Shown here: positions 45,001 to 55,535 of the stretch, in pieces
Layout: each line of letters opens with the position of its first letter
How positions within the stretch are numbered: the stretch's first letter is position 1
Source of the DNA: Cenococcum geophilum 1.58
Lineage: Eukaryota; Ascomycota; Dothideomycetes; Gloniales; Gloniaceae
Assembly: GCA_001692895.1 (NCBI GenBank)
Contig: KV748184.1
Coordinates: 3,348,001-3,412,000 of the forward strand
Reading direction: 5' to 3'
Length of the DNA stretch: 64,000 nt
The notes under the pieces: model-generated
Told to the model about the DNA's origin: nothing
The model's input: the letters and a program-made list of their open reading frames with translations, nothing else
The model's database searches: none
Program-made: the position numbers and the translations under genes

Positions 45001-45433
45001 GCGAGGTTCTAGGCCTTCGTTTGGCTCGTTGGAAGGGGTTAAGAGGCATAGTATTGGAGGTGGTTAAGGTAATGGAGGTTGGAAGATAATTAAAAAACTC
45101 TACGGGGACAGGCGCAAGCAAATACAGCTAATAAAACGCGTTCTATAGACTACGCTAAACCTATTAATCTTAGCGTATTTAATTGCTGCATTCCCAAGCG
45201 ATCTAATTAGATTAATACTGCACACCTTATTAAAACCGGACACCTTAACACCAAAAGTCTATCACGAACCACCCCTGAGATTTTATATCAATCAATCGCA
45301 GGCGCTTGATGAGAATTCATGGTTGCGATTGATTACTTGATGGCAATTCCTGGTTGCGATTGATTGCTTATTAATCAATCAATCGCAGGCGCGCTCGTCG
45401 AGCGGCTTGCCTGTCGAACACACTGGGTTAGTG

Positions 45434-45511
45434 CACTAAACGCGTAAACGCGTACCTAGTGTACCGAACGCGTAAGCACGCGGTTAGTACAACAGGTGCT
45501 GTAATTATACA
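45434..45511 (-). repeat. Co2 3' LTR, inner part
   Basis: This completes the LTR after the hAT-like element and ends GCTGTAATTATACA, as the right LTR does. It carries three of the four ACGCGT hexamers of this LTR. Confidence 0.93.
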
Positions 45512-45999
45512 CTAGCGGTACTTGAAAAATGAAACCACCTATACACAACCTCCGTAATTGCCTTAATAAAACCATAAAACACAAAGGAAAATATATAGGA
45601 AATCTCCCCCGAGGTGCCGTCTAGGCTGCCTTCCAAACGGTGCCCCAAGCTAGCCGTAAGTTCTGCTTACGGTCCGTAGAATAAACCGTACGGCCTTTCG
45701 ACAGGCAGTAGACGAGCCATAAGTTAGATCTTAAGGGCCGCTAAGGCGCTAGTACTAAGCGAGCTAATGGCGATTTTCCGTGCCCGGCATGGAAAATTGT
45801 AATTAGTTAATTCGACCACCATGGTAGAATATGGCAGAATTTAGCAGGTTACGTAAGTCCACTAAGTTCTACCGTAGCTTTCTACCGTTTTCTACCTAAT
45901 AGCTTATGGTCCGTAGAATAGGCCGTATAATAAGCCGTACGGCCTTTTAATGGGCTATAGGCGTACTATAGGTACTCCGTTAGTCCCGTTCTACCTATT

Positions 46000-48900
46000 T
46001 TATAACTTTTAGGTTAAGCCTATTTGTGTTAATTAGGGTTTTAAGGGCTTAATACGGCTTTGCCTTAGTTATAGCATCTACTAGGTTATCTCCACTACTA
46101 ATCCATTTAACTTTTATAATCTTATGTCGTTTATAGGCCTAATATAAGCATATTAGGTTGACTATAAGCCTCTTCTCTTATATCGTACCTAGTTTAACTA
46201 GGCAGTTATAAAGGGACTTTAAATTAGTATATAAAACTAGGGGTAACTGCTCCAGTTATAAAATCTTCTAGACCGTTAATTTAATTACGGCTGCTATATT
46301 AAATCCATAAGCTAGTGTATATAGTTTAGAAGCTAGTATACTATAGGTTACTTATTTACACTTAATTAAAGACTAGTGTAGTATATTTGCGTCCTAATTG
46401 CGGTCTATAAGTATAATTATAAAGCTAATTTATAATAATAGGTCTTTATTATTAGTAAAGGAGGCGTCTATAAATGCTAGTAAGCTAAGGGAACTTAGGT
46501 TTAGTAGTATAAAAGTAAGTCTCCTTACTACATTATTAATTTGCCACTAAATGCGCTTATTAAGCTGCTTAATATTTTCTTCTTATGGATTTACTACCTG
46601 GGCCATAAAGGACAAGTCGTAGGCAGATTTGGGTTAGCAGACTGTAGCAATGTAGGCGCCTCTTACACGCTATGCAGCGTATTAGTCCTTTATATTTACG
46701 GTCTTATAGGTCTCTCTATAGGAACTAATAAGGTCTATAGGCTTTACTATAACAGGCTTTAGGTTTTAAGCTTGGCGTTCCTAGGTTAGCTTAATTAGGT
46801 TGCCCTTTTATATAATTAGGCCTCTATTAAACTTAATTAGATTCTACTTAGTTAACTACTCTTATAGCTTTGCCAAGAACTTAGCCTTTTATAGTTTAGT
46901 TTCTTCAGCGTCTGTAAAGGTTTGGTCTGCTAGGAATAGGGTATTATCTATTTGGAGTCTAATAATACTAAAGCCGTTTAATAGGCTATATAGGAAATAG
47001 GGGTTATAGGTTAACTGTTCTATTTTAAGTTTACTAATATAGTGTTAGTAGTATATCTTAAACCAGTAGTTTCCAGCTTCTGGTACTCCGTAAAGTGGTT
47101 TTATAACCTATAAAATTGTTCCTAGTTGTAAATTAAGCTCCAGCGGTAGTCGTATAAAGATATCCCTACTTAGGTAGATATTAAATTATATATAGGCTTA
47201 TAAGATATCCCGTAAGTAGAGGGCTACGGGTTTGGTTTACTATAGTCTAGGCGTAAGTATAAGTATAATCCGTTAACTGACTCGTTAAATTATAGGCGAT
47301 TGTATAAGGACTAGGCCCTTTCCCTAGTCGTTATAAGCTTATATAATAAGCCTTGACTTTTTAAAGGCTTTATTAGTACTAGGGTGCTTAATTTCGTTAA
47401 TAAAGCGTAAGTTAAATATACGGACGCCTTACGGAATGTCTCTCTCCATTATAACCGTAAAGACGCCCTTCTTAAGTAGTCCGTTAATCTCTTTGCGTCA
47501 TAAGTCCATAAAAGGGGTTTCTTATACTAGAACTAATATATCCATAGGTGGAGGTTGCTTTGCGGATATATCTACGGAGGTTAGGTAATTCTCCATTATA
47601 GGGTTCTTAGTTATGGGGTGCTTTTGGAGGCGTCCTCGGCCACGCTTTATAGCAGGTTTAGCTGGTTTAGTAAGTTTGCGGGGGACTTCTAGAGTAGGTA
47701 GAGGTGCTTCTAGTTTATCTAGTTCGGTAGGTGCTTCTGGTTCGTCTAGCTCGATATTATAGGTGTTTTTGGACTGAAAATAGGGTTTTACAAACGTGCT
47801 TCTAAAGCTTGTTAGTCCGCTAGGGAGTTATACACAGTAGGTCTTATCTTCTATGGCTAGTAAACAATAAGGTCTAGTCTAATTGCCGCTTTTACGCCAT
47901 ACGAGGACTTTAGAATTAAGTAGGAGGTTATATACTAAGGTTATATTAGGTCCGTTACGGTAGTATAGAGCGTTATTAACAGTTTGTTTGGCCCGTAACT
48001 TGACTATTTCGGCCATTGCCTTCTATATTACAGCTGCTTGTTCCGTAATAGACGGGGCAGGAGGGCCTAGGTTGCTTATCCTTAGGTAGGCTCTATAAAC
48101 TAAGAAGGTAGGTACTAGTCCGTTAGCGTCAGCGGTATTATTAACGGCTTTTACGGCCATCTATAAAGCTAGTTCCTTTTAAATGTCCTTACACTCGTCT
48201 ATAATAATCTAGTAAGCTCTCCGTAAAGCTAGGTAAGCTCGCTTAATAAGCCTAATGGACTAGTGCGCCTTAACTAGAACGGCTTTTATTAAAATAGCTA
48301 TGGCCGTAGCATACTATTGAAATTCCTTACTAATAAAGTTCCTACTAGCGTTATAGGTAATATACTCAGGGGGTTTAACGTATGTATTAATCCAGTAGGT
48401 CCGTAAAATGTCCTAAGTATATTTTACGGATATATTTTGCAACCAACGGGCGGCTTAATAGCGGGTTGCCTTATTAATTATATATAATACTAGGCTGCCG
48501 TTAATATATATAATGTCTACGTATACTAAGTGGTTAAAGTTAAGGTCCTTATAAAGGGTGAACTTAAATCGGCCTAGGGAACGTCCGTATTTCTGGCAAA
48601 AAGAGCAGTATTTAGTTAGGTGGTCGATTACCTTCCTATTAACGTTATTATGTCCAGAGCGTTTAAGGACTCTATATAGCTTTTCGGCTAATAAGTAGCC
48701 GAAGCGGCGGTGCAGGCAGTAGATCTCAGTACTGGTAAGGTAGCATAGGTTATAGTTAAAAGATTTCTAAATATAGGTCCGTAGAGTCTCTCCTTATATA
48801 AGGAATGGGTGTCTAAATTGTTATATAATTAGTAGGGTAATATGCTTGCTTCCTAGGGCAGTTATGGGGCCAATTATAGTATCCGTAACATTATTATAGT

Positions 48901-51058
48901 ATACCTATAACCTATCTATATCTACAAGAGAGAGTAGGAAGGGGGTATCCGCTTTTATTACGTGGAAGTTAACTAGGCTAATTAGAGTCTTAACTTTAAC
49001 TAATCTAATTAATACGGTTAAGCTAATGCCGAATTAGACGTTTATGGCCCCAGTTTACGTAATATTAATGTCCGTATTATTATTTGTGGTGGTCCTATAT
49101 ACGAGGTATTATCCATAGCCCGCGGTGGACTTCTTTAAGGCACCTATGTCGATCATAACACCGTAGAATTCTTTAGAGGTATAGCGTTCTATAGTAATAT
49201 ATGCAAATAGGTCCTGTTTATAGTCTATAACGTCCGTAACAGGTCTAGTAGATATACTTATAAATTAGTTTTTGGGTGTAATTAAGTGTACGAATAAGCG
49301 GTCGGCTAATACGGTTATAATATTAAAGGCTTAACTGTCCGTAAAAGGTCTAAAAGTAGTTAGGAATATCTCTAAGGTCTCCTGTTCCTAGTTATCTAGG
49401 TTAAAGTTAATTATAAGGGCTTCTATTAAGTTATTAGGGGGTTCCTCTTCTTCCTCTCCTTCGTATTCTAAGATAAACTAGCTAATCCGTTTATTAAATC
49501 TCTTCTTAAACCTGTTACGTTCTTCCTAGGTATACCTTATAGACTAACATCCTTCCTTACTATATACGAAGCATTTCTGGCTTAGTTGTCTACGGGGGTA
49601 TACTTTTGTATAGGAGTTGCTATGGGGGTTATAAGTGGGACTTAGTTGGTACGGGTGCTGCTAGCGGTAACGGTGGTCCGTAAAGTAGACGTCTGAGTCT
49701 GTTTACGGATATTAAATATCCGTAGTAAAGGCTTAAGTGCTGCCTGGCGGGTTTAAGACTTTATATGTTATAATAGAGGACTATAGATTATTAATAAGGC
49801 CAGCTAAGGTATCTACGGGCTTATAATAGGCGTATTTACAGGGTTCCATTTCCTGGCAAGCCATAATAAGTTTATTGTGCAGGAAGTCGTCCGTTTAAAG
49901 CTTGATATTAAAACCATACTATAGGTGGTAGAGGTCTTTAATAAGGATTTACAGGCACTCTATGGTCGATTTTTTAGTGTTCTTATCCATTATAGTCCGT
50001 AGCTTAGTCGCATTCCATTAGGTAAGGATATTACGCTTATATTCCGGTCCTTTAAAGTAGTTACGTGTGGCTTTATATAGCTTATTAAAGGGAACACCAA
50101 GGGGATTACTCTTAAGGTTAGTATAGTAGTGGTTAAGTGCTAGGCCGCGTAGTATGGTAAAGTAGGCTTGGCTAAACTCCTATTTAGGGATATTAGCCTT
50201 CTAACAGAGGTCCGTAAAGATAGTTAGTTTAAAGTTAAAATTGTCGTTTTTACCGCTGTATTTAGACTCGTCGGTATAAAGCTTAGCTAGGTTGGCTAGC
50301 TCCTTACCATAGGTCTTTACTTAGGTAGGTTGCGGATCTATAACTTGCGGATCTATAGCTTGCGGATATATAGCTTATAGATATGTGGTTTGCGGGTATA
50401 TAGCTTACAGATCTATAACTTAAATAAGTTGCGGATCTATAACTTAGGTAAGTTGCGGATCTATAACTTAGGCGACGGCGGAAGGGTTTTAGCCCGTATT
50501 TTGGTTTGTAGGGGTATTATAGTCCGTAACTTAGGTTATAGGGGTATTGCGGTCCGTAACTTGTGTACTAGGTATACTTTAGCCCGTAAGATTAATTCCG
50601 AAACTGTTTAGGTTTATAGGACGAATTTAGTTAAGTATATTAGGTATAAGGCCAGCAATCCTATTAAGTTTAGAAGAAGTAAAGAGTTTATTAGTAGCCT
50701 TGACCTAGTCTAGGATTTCCTCTTTAGTTTATTCTGTTTGGTCTTCTTTATATAGTATATTATATAGAGACTATGCAATAGTAACTCGTTTATCTTTTTC
50801 AACCTATACACCTTGGTGACGTAAAAGGTTTTATAGGTTACGGATAGGTATAATGCTGCAAGCCTTAAAAGTAGCTTCCGTAAAGTCTGTAAAGTCTTCC
50901 TTATATTGCTCCTATAGGTCGTCGTTTATAAGCTTATAATGTCCGTATTTAAGGACTTTAAACTTAATATAGTTATTGACGTCGTTTATAGACGTAAGGT
51001 CGACTCCCTAATTCCACTTCTCTTAGCCTTTATCAATTTGCTTGCTTATGTCCGCCAT
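46000..51058 (-). pseudogene. Co2 gag-pol relic
   Basis: The start is at 51058 (MADISKQIDKG). The order is the same as Co1: gag with knuckle near 49550-49590, integrase zinc region near 48540-48690, reverse transcriptase near 46850-47500, RNase H near 46400-46560. A Gln/Ile-rich repeat of GCGGATCTATAACTT-like units lies in gag at about 50330-50465, longer than in Co1. TAA and TAG stops are dispersed. Confidence 0.85.
50330..50470. repeat. Minisatellite in Co2 gag
   Basis: Short tandem units based on TTGCGGATCTATA(A/G)CTT occur about eight times with variation. Co1 has a shorter version at about 27715-27785. It probably expanded by slippage inside the gag coding region. Confidence 0.7.
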
Positions 51059-51564
51059 ACTATATAGTATAGTGCGTAGCGGGTGGGGAGGGTCTTGTAG
51101 TGTCCGTAAAAGCGGTTAGCGGGTCCGTGGTGGTTCGTAGAAGGGTAAGGGTGTCCGTAATAGGTCTTAATAGGTCCGTAGTAGTTCGCAAAGGGGTAGG
51201 AGGTCTCCGTAATGGTCCGTAAAGGTGATTAACGGGTCCGTAACGGTTCGCAGAAGGGTAGGGGGTCTCCGTAAGGGGTCTAAAAAGACGTCGGAGGTAT
51301 TAAAAGAGGGTGTAGTAAGAATAGGGGTTCGAGGTTTAAAGAGGTTGAGGGTAGGGGGTTCTATACAGGTCTGTATTCGCGTCTATAAACTTCCGGTAAA
51401 CTATACTAAGACTTAAATAAGTATACAGAGTTGGTAATAGTCCGTAATCCTTCACCTTCCAACCTTCCAGCAGGTCGTACTGGGATTAAACGGGTAGTTG
51501 CTGTCAAGTATCGCTCGGGGGGAGGTGTTAAGTGATTGCTAATCTGTGCGCGCTTACTGATTAG

Positions 51565-51835
51565 TATTCGTACTAACTTAATAGCACGAGTAAGTCGTAT
51601 CCCGGGGCACGAAATACGTATAGTATTGTATGCTCTTTGGGATAGTGGTAACTATTAATTGTATAAAGCAGACTACGTGGTCTATATACTGATGCACCTC
51701 CCCCCTAATTAGTTAGTGCTTTATAAGTGCACTAGACGCGTAAACAAGTAGTTGGTGCACTAAACGCGTAAACGCGTACCTAGTATACCGAACGCGTAAG
51801 CACGCGGTTAGTATAACAGGTGCTGTAATTATACA
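51565..51835 (-). repeat. Co2 5' LTR
   Basis: Intact 271-bp LTR with four ACGCGT hexamers (51736, 51764, 51772, 51792). It starts TATTCGTACTAAC and ends GTAATTATACA before GGTAG. The site occupied by the hAT-like element in the other LTR is empty here (AGTTGGTG). Confidence 0.93.
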
Positions 51836-51840
51836 GGTAG

Positions 51841-53649
51841 GTATACTAAGAGCTAAGTGGCTTACTAAATTAGAAAACGAAAAGGATCTAGGGATCCCTA
51901 CTAGGTTTAAAAAACGATATATAAAGGGCTATTACAACATAGTAATAAGAAGATACTTCCTTACAGATAAGCTATATATACTTTAATAGCTGTACTAAAA
52001 GTAGTATAGGCAGCGACATAATGATAAGTAGGAAGATTTCTATATATAGTTGGATAAATAAATTATTTAGAACCACCTAATTATAAAGAAGGCCATAACT
52101 TATATTAAAGAAGCCTTAATTATAACGTTAAAGGATCTAGAGGAATAATTAGAGGACTAGAGAAGTAAGAGGCGCATCTTAATACCTGCGAATAAAGTTA
52201 TAACGTTTAGATTAACATAATAAAGGTCTAAACTTAAAGATAAAAATAAGTTAAGAGTTAACCTAAAGCACCTAGCATACTATACGCTATTATAGATTAT
52301 ATATATAGACAATATATATAAAATGTATAAGAATCTAAAGGAAAAGAATTAAAAATACCCTATAAGGATATATTAGGCGCCAGATAAGCAATAGTATAAA
52401 AATACTAAGTATATACACGGCTAGCATTTAACAGAAGTTTAAGAGTTAGAAGACTTAATACTTTAACTAAAAAAAATTCCTTACGGAAGAATGCTTAGAC
52501 GGATAATAGTAGTGGGAGTGCTTAGAGAATATATGTCTATAGTATATAAAGGATAAAAAGCGAACTAGGTATTAGCTAAAGAGCGAGCTAAGTATAATAG
52601 GATTAAGCAGCTAATAGTTAGGAAAAGTGGAGGCTTATAGAACTAAAGGGAGCTAGTAGTAAAGCCTTAGACCCTTAAAGAAATTTAAGGATAATACTTA
52701 AATTTATAAGTTAAATGGTAAGATTAGCAGTTTAAAGCACTAATAGATAGTAGAGTAATAAGAAACTATATCTTACTAATAGTAGTTAAAAGAATAGAAT
52801 TACCTTATAGATAGAAGGAACAACCTTACCTATTAGTTATAATTTTAGGAGATCTAATAGCCTATAAAGGAGGGATTATTAACCTTAAAATAGGACCTAT
52901 TTAGATAACTATTAAAGGGAAATAAATTAAAATATCTTTTAATATCCTACTATTAGGACGGGATAAGGCAGTATTAGGAATGCCTTAGTTATAGAAATAT
53001 AATTTAAAGATTAATTAGATTATAGGTTAGGTTAATATTAGAGATACGCGATAATATAAAATGCGATAGCAAACTAAGTTAGAGTAATATATAAAGAGAC
53101 TAAGCGAGGCTTAAGTTATATACCAAAAAGATACTATAAATATAGTAAGAAACTATAGAGCCTAAAAAGTAAAAGGCTAGTAGATTATATAGTATAGGAC
53201 TGTAAAATAGAGTTAGAACTAGGAATAAGTTTAAGGTTCTTTTTAACTTATAAGCTTATAGAAGAAGAGTCTAGAGCACTTAAAGAGTTTATTTAAGAAA
53301 ACTTACAAAAGGGATATATTAGACTATTATAGTTATTAGTAGGTTATCTAGTACTATTTATACTAAAGAAGAATAGAAAACTTAGGCTATATATTAACTA
53401 TAAATAGTTAAATAATATCACTTAAAAGGATAGGTATTTTTTACCCTTAATTAGCAAAATCTAGGATTAGATAGGTAATGCATAAATCTTTATAAAGATA
53501 GATTTGAGATAGGCGTACCATTAGATTAAAATTAAGGAAGGCAATAAATAGAAAGTAGCCTTTAGGTTAAGAGAAGGACTATATAAACTATTAGTTATAC
53601 AATTTAGATTAATAAATGCACTTATAATATTTTAGAAAAGAATTAATAG
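51841..53649 (+). pseudogene. Gy3a protease and partial reverse transcriptase relic
   Basis: Continuing Gy3a, retropepsin is recognisable at about 52735-52990 (ALIDSRVIRNYIL, where the Gly of DSG has changed, and LLLGRDKAVLGMP). RT fingers follow at about 53290-53640 (FILKKNRKLRLYINY, then IDLRxAYHxIK). It ends in the middle of RT at 53649, where Gy3c starts. Confidence 0.8.
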
Positions 53650-54073
53650 TATTACGGACGCTTTAAGTACGATGTTATAACTACTTAGGGAAGAGTTAGA
53701 AGAAGCTAGTTAGTTAATATAGGCACGGTCTAGAATAGAGCCGGTAGAGCTATATAATGAGGAATAGTAACTAAGGTTATGTAAGGTAATCTGTATAATC
53801 TATAGGATCTATATAATCCGTAATAGAGTAGATAGAGNNNANNTATATTANNTATAAGAAGGATTTTATANGAGTACGGTTGTGTATTTAAGGACCCTTA
53901 GTTCCTACCTAGATAGTTCCTTCCTTATAGTAATTCTTAGAATATAATTAGAGTTAATCTGTTAGGTAACCACTCCACCAGTTATTATTATATTATTAAC
54001 TTTAACTTATATTACCTATATACCTAGCCTAATAACGAGCCTATCGTAGTTCCTATTATAAGGTTCCGTTACA
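53650..54073 (+). repeat. Gy3c 5' LTR
   Basis: This 424-bp LTR is the inverse of the Gy3b LTR and parallel to that of Gy3a. It keeps CpG and CpA at many places where the Gy3a copy is altered, so it is younger or less mutated. A few N occur inside it. Confidence 0.9.
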
Positions 54074-54120
54074 CAATTACTACCTAGTTATAGTATTAAA
54101 GTATAAAAAGTCAAATAACA

Positions 54121-55101
54121 TGCCACTAAAAGCAGCCACTATAACGCTATTGACGGCGGCAACTACTTTAAGGTTAGGAGGCGATACTAGTATAGTAGAT
54201 ACTAATTCGTAGTAACTAGTGACGGTTAGGCAACTATAAGAGATAGTTAACTAGTTAATAATAAACAATGCAGTGTTAGAAGAAAGGGTTAATAGGATAG
54301 GAGTAGCGAAGATTAAGTTACTATTAATTAAGAGATACTTAAAAGAGAGGTTAAAGCTTAAAGGATTTCTTATATAAATGCACTTTAAGGTTATATAAGA
54401 AGGGGTAAAGCTACTAACACCTATAGATCGAATAGCCTATATAGGACTATTCCTATTAGGAAGGGCACTTAAGTAGTTTAAGTTTTACCTTATGGAAATA
54501 TAGGTAAATGGAATAACGACCACTAATTAAGAGGTATAATTTATGTTCTTAAGCTGGGAAGGGTTTACGGAAAGACTTATATAAATATTTAGAGACCTAG
54601 AGGCAGTAACTATGGTAGAAAGAAAACTTTAAGACATTATATAATAAACCTTAGCGATTAAGTATATAATATAGTTCTAGATATTAGCGATATAAGTTAA
54701 GTGGAATAATAAGGCGCTTATAGCATAGTATAAATAAGGACTTAAGGCTAAAGTTTAGGACATGATTATCCTAATAGAAGATGCGGATACCCTAAGGGAG
54801 TTAATAAATTAAGTGATTAAGATTAATAATTAGATCTACTAAAGGGAACAGGTTAAGAAAGGCTAGGATAGAGTTCTATAGTTATATAAGGCGTAGGGTA
54901 CGCAATAACTAAAGCTAAATTAGAAACTATAGTATGGCGTAGAGCTAATAGACCTAAGTAGTACTAAAAAAGCCTATAAGAGATGGAGTAAGAAACCGTA
55001 GAAACCTAAAGGTTAAAGATTTAGTAATTATAGGACTAAGGAGTGGAGGCTAAACTAGGGATCTTAGTAGCAGAAGATGTTTAGGCGGACTCTATAGTAA
55101 A
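54121..55101 (+). pseudogene. Gy3c gag relic
   Basis: An ATG at about 54121 opens MPLKAATITLLTAATTLRLG, equivalent to the gag start of Gy3b. The capsid-like region (GRALK, SWEGFTERLI) follows to the GTTAA at 55102. Several TAA/TAG stops. The part with the zinc knuckle is beyond Gy4. Confidence 0.8.
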
Positions 55102-55106
55102 GTTAA

Positions 55107-55484
55107 TGTAACGGAATTCCCTAAAAGGTATATATTAGATGAGATAGAAGGAGGTCTCATCTATGTTCCAGAAGGAGGTCTTATCTATATTCTAGAAGGA
55201 GGTCTTACCTATATTCTATCTACGTCCCAGAAGACACGGTTAGATAGATAAGGGGTAAAGGGTTTTGTTAGCGTCTTAGAAAGATCATATAGGGAGCTAG
55301 TTCTCCTCTAGAGAAGAACTAGCAATTAGTCTTTGAATAGAAGTGGTTAGAAGTATTTGTCCTTTAATATGTGAAACTTATTCTACCTTTAACTTACCTT
55401 TTATTTACCTTTAATTTACCTTCTACTTACTGGTGACACTGTTAATTAGATAATTATATATTCTAGTTAGGCTGGCCTTTTATA
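55107..55484 (+). repeat. Gy4 5' LTR
   Basis: It starts TGTAACGGAATTCCC. It contains three tandem copies of a 24-bp unit based on AGAAGGAGGTCTTATCTATG (about 55147-55218) and four tandem 11-bp units of the type TTTAACTTACC (about 55388-55430). The ends are set by comparison with the right LTR; the terminal dinucleotide is TA where CA is usual. Confidence 0.93.
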
Positions 55485-55535
55485 ATTCTAATTGCTTATA
55501 ATCCGTTAGGAACGTACGGCTATTAATTAATAATA

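Larger units (their letters stand above)
44012..45425. mobile_element. Non-autonomous hAT-like element with perfect 8-bp duplication
   Basis: Perfect 19-bp terminal inverted repeats, CAGTGTGTTCGACAGGCAA outside-in, are flanked by GGTTAGTG on both sides (44004-44011, 45426-45433). CAGTG termini with an 8-bp duplication are diagnostic of hAT. Near both ends the motif TTGCGATTGATTG recurs in either orientation, about eight times, like subterminal transposase-binding repeats. The 1414-bp interior holds no transposase. It holds two arrays of a GCAGAGCTY unit in opposite orientation (44490-44700, 44815-45000). RIP is slight, so it is young. The other Co2 LTR shows the empty site at 51750-51757. Confidence 0.93.
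43819..51835 (-). mobile_element. Co2: complete Ty1/Copia retrotransposon carrying a hAT-like insertion
   Basis: The LTRs are 271 bp: the right one is intact (51565-51835) and the left one is split by the hAT-like element into 43819-44011 and 45434-45511, which again add up to 271. The target duplication GGTAG is perfect (43814-43818, 51836-51840). The empty site is seen inverted in Gy3b at 40497-40501. Coding is on the minus strand, closely related to Co1. An extra segment of about 200 bp near 45710-45910 is absent from Co1. It is RIP-mutated and inactive. Confidence 0.95.
33364..53649 (+). mobile_element. Gy3a: Ty3/Gypsy element, split by Gy3b and Co2 and cut by Gy3c
   Basis: The parts in order are: 5' LTR 33364-33773, gag 33774-35183, [Gy3b], 43110-43818, [Co2], and 51841-53649 with protease and the first half of reverse transcriptase. 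At 53650 a third family copy (Gy3c) begins, so the rest of Gy3a lies beyond the window or is lost. Its junctions read continuously against the uninterrupted sequences of Gy3b and Gy3c. It is heavily RIP-mutated. N characters cluster at about 34627-34688. Confidence 0.88.

Noticed and set aside
44460..45121. Three short ORFs in the hAT-like element
   Set aside because: They read through the GCAGAGCTY repeat on both strands and end in the same residues; repeat artefacts.
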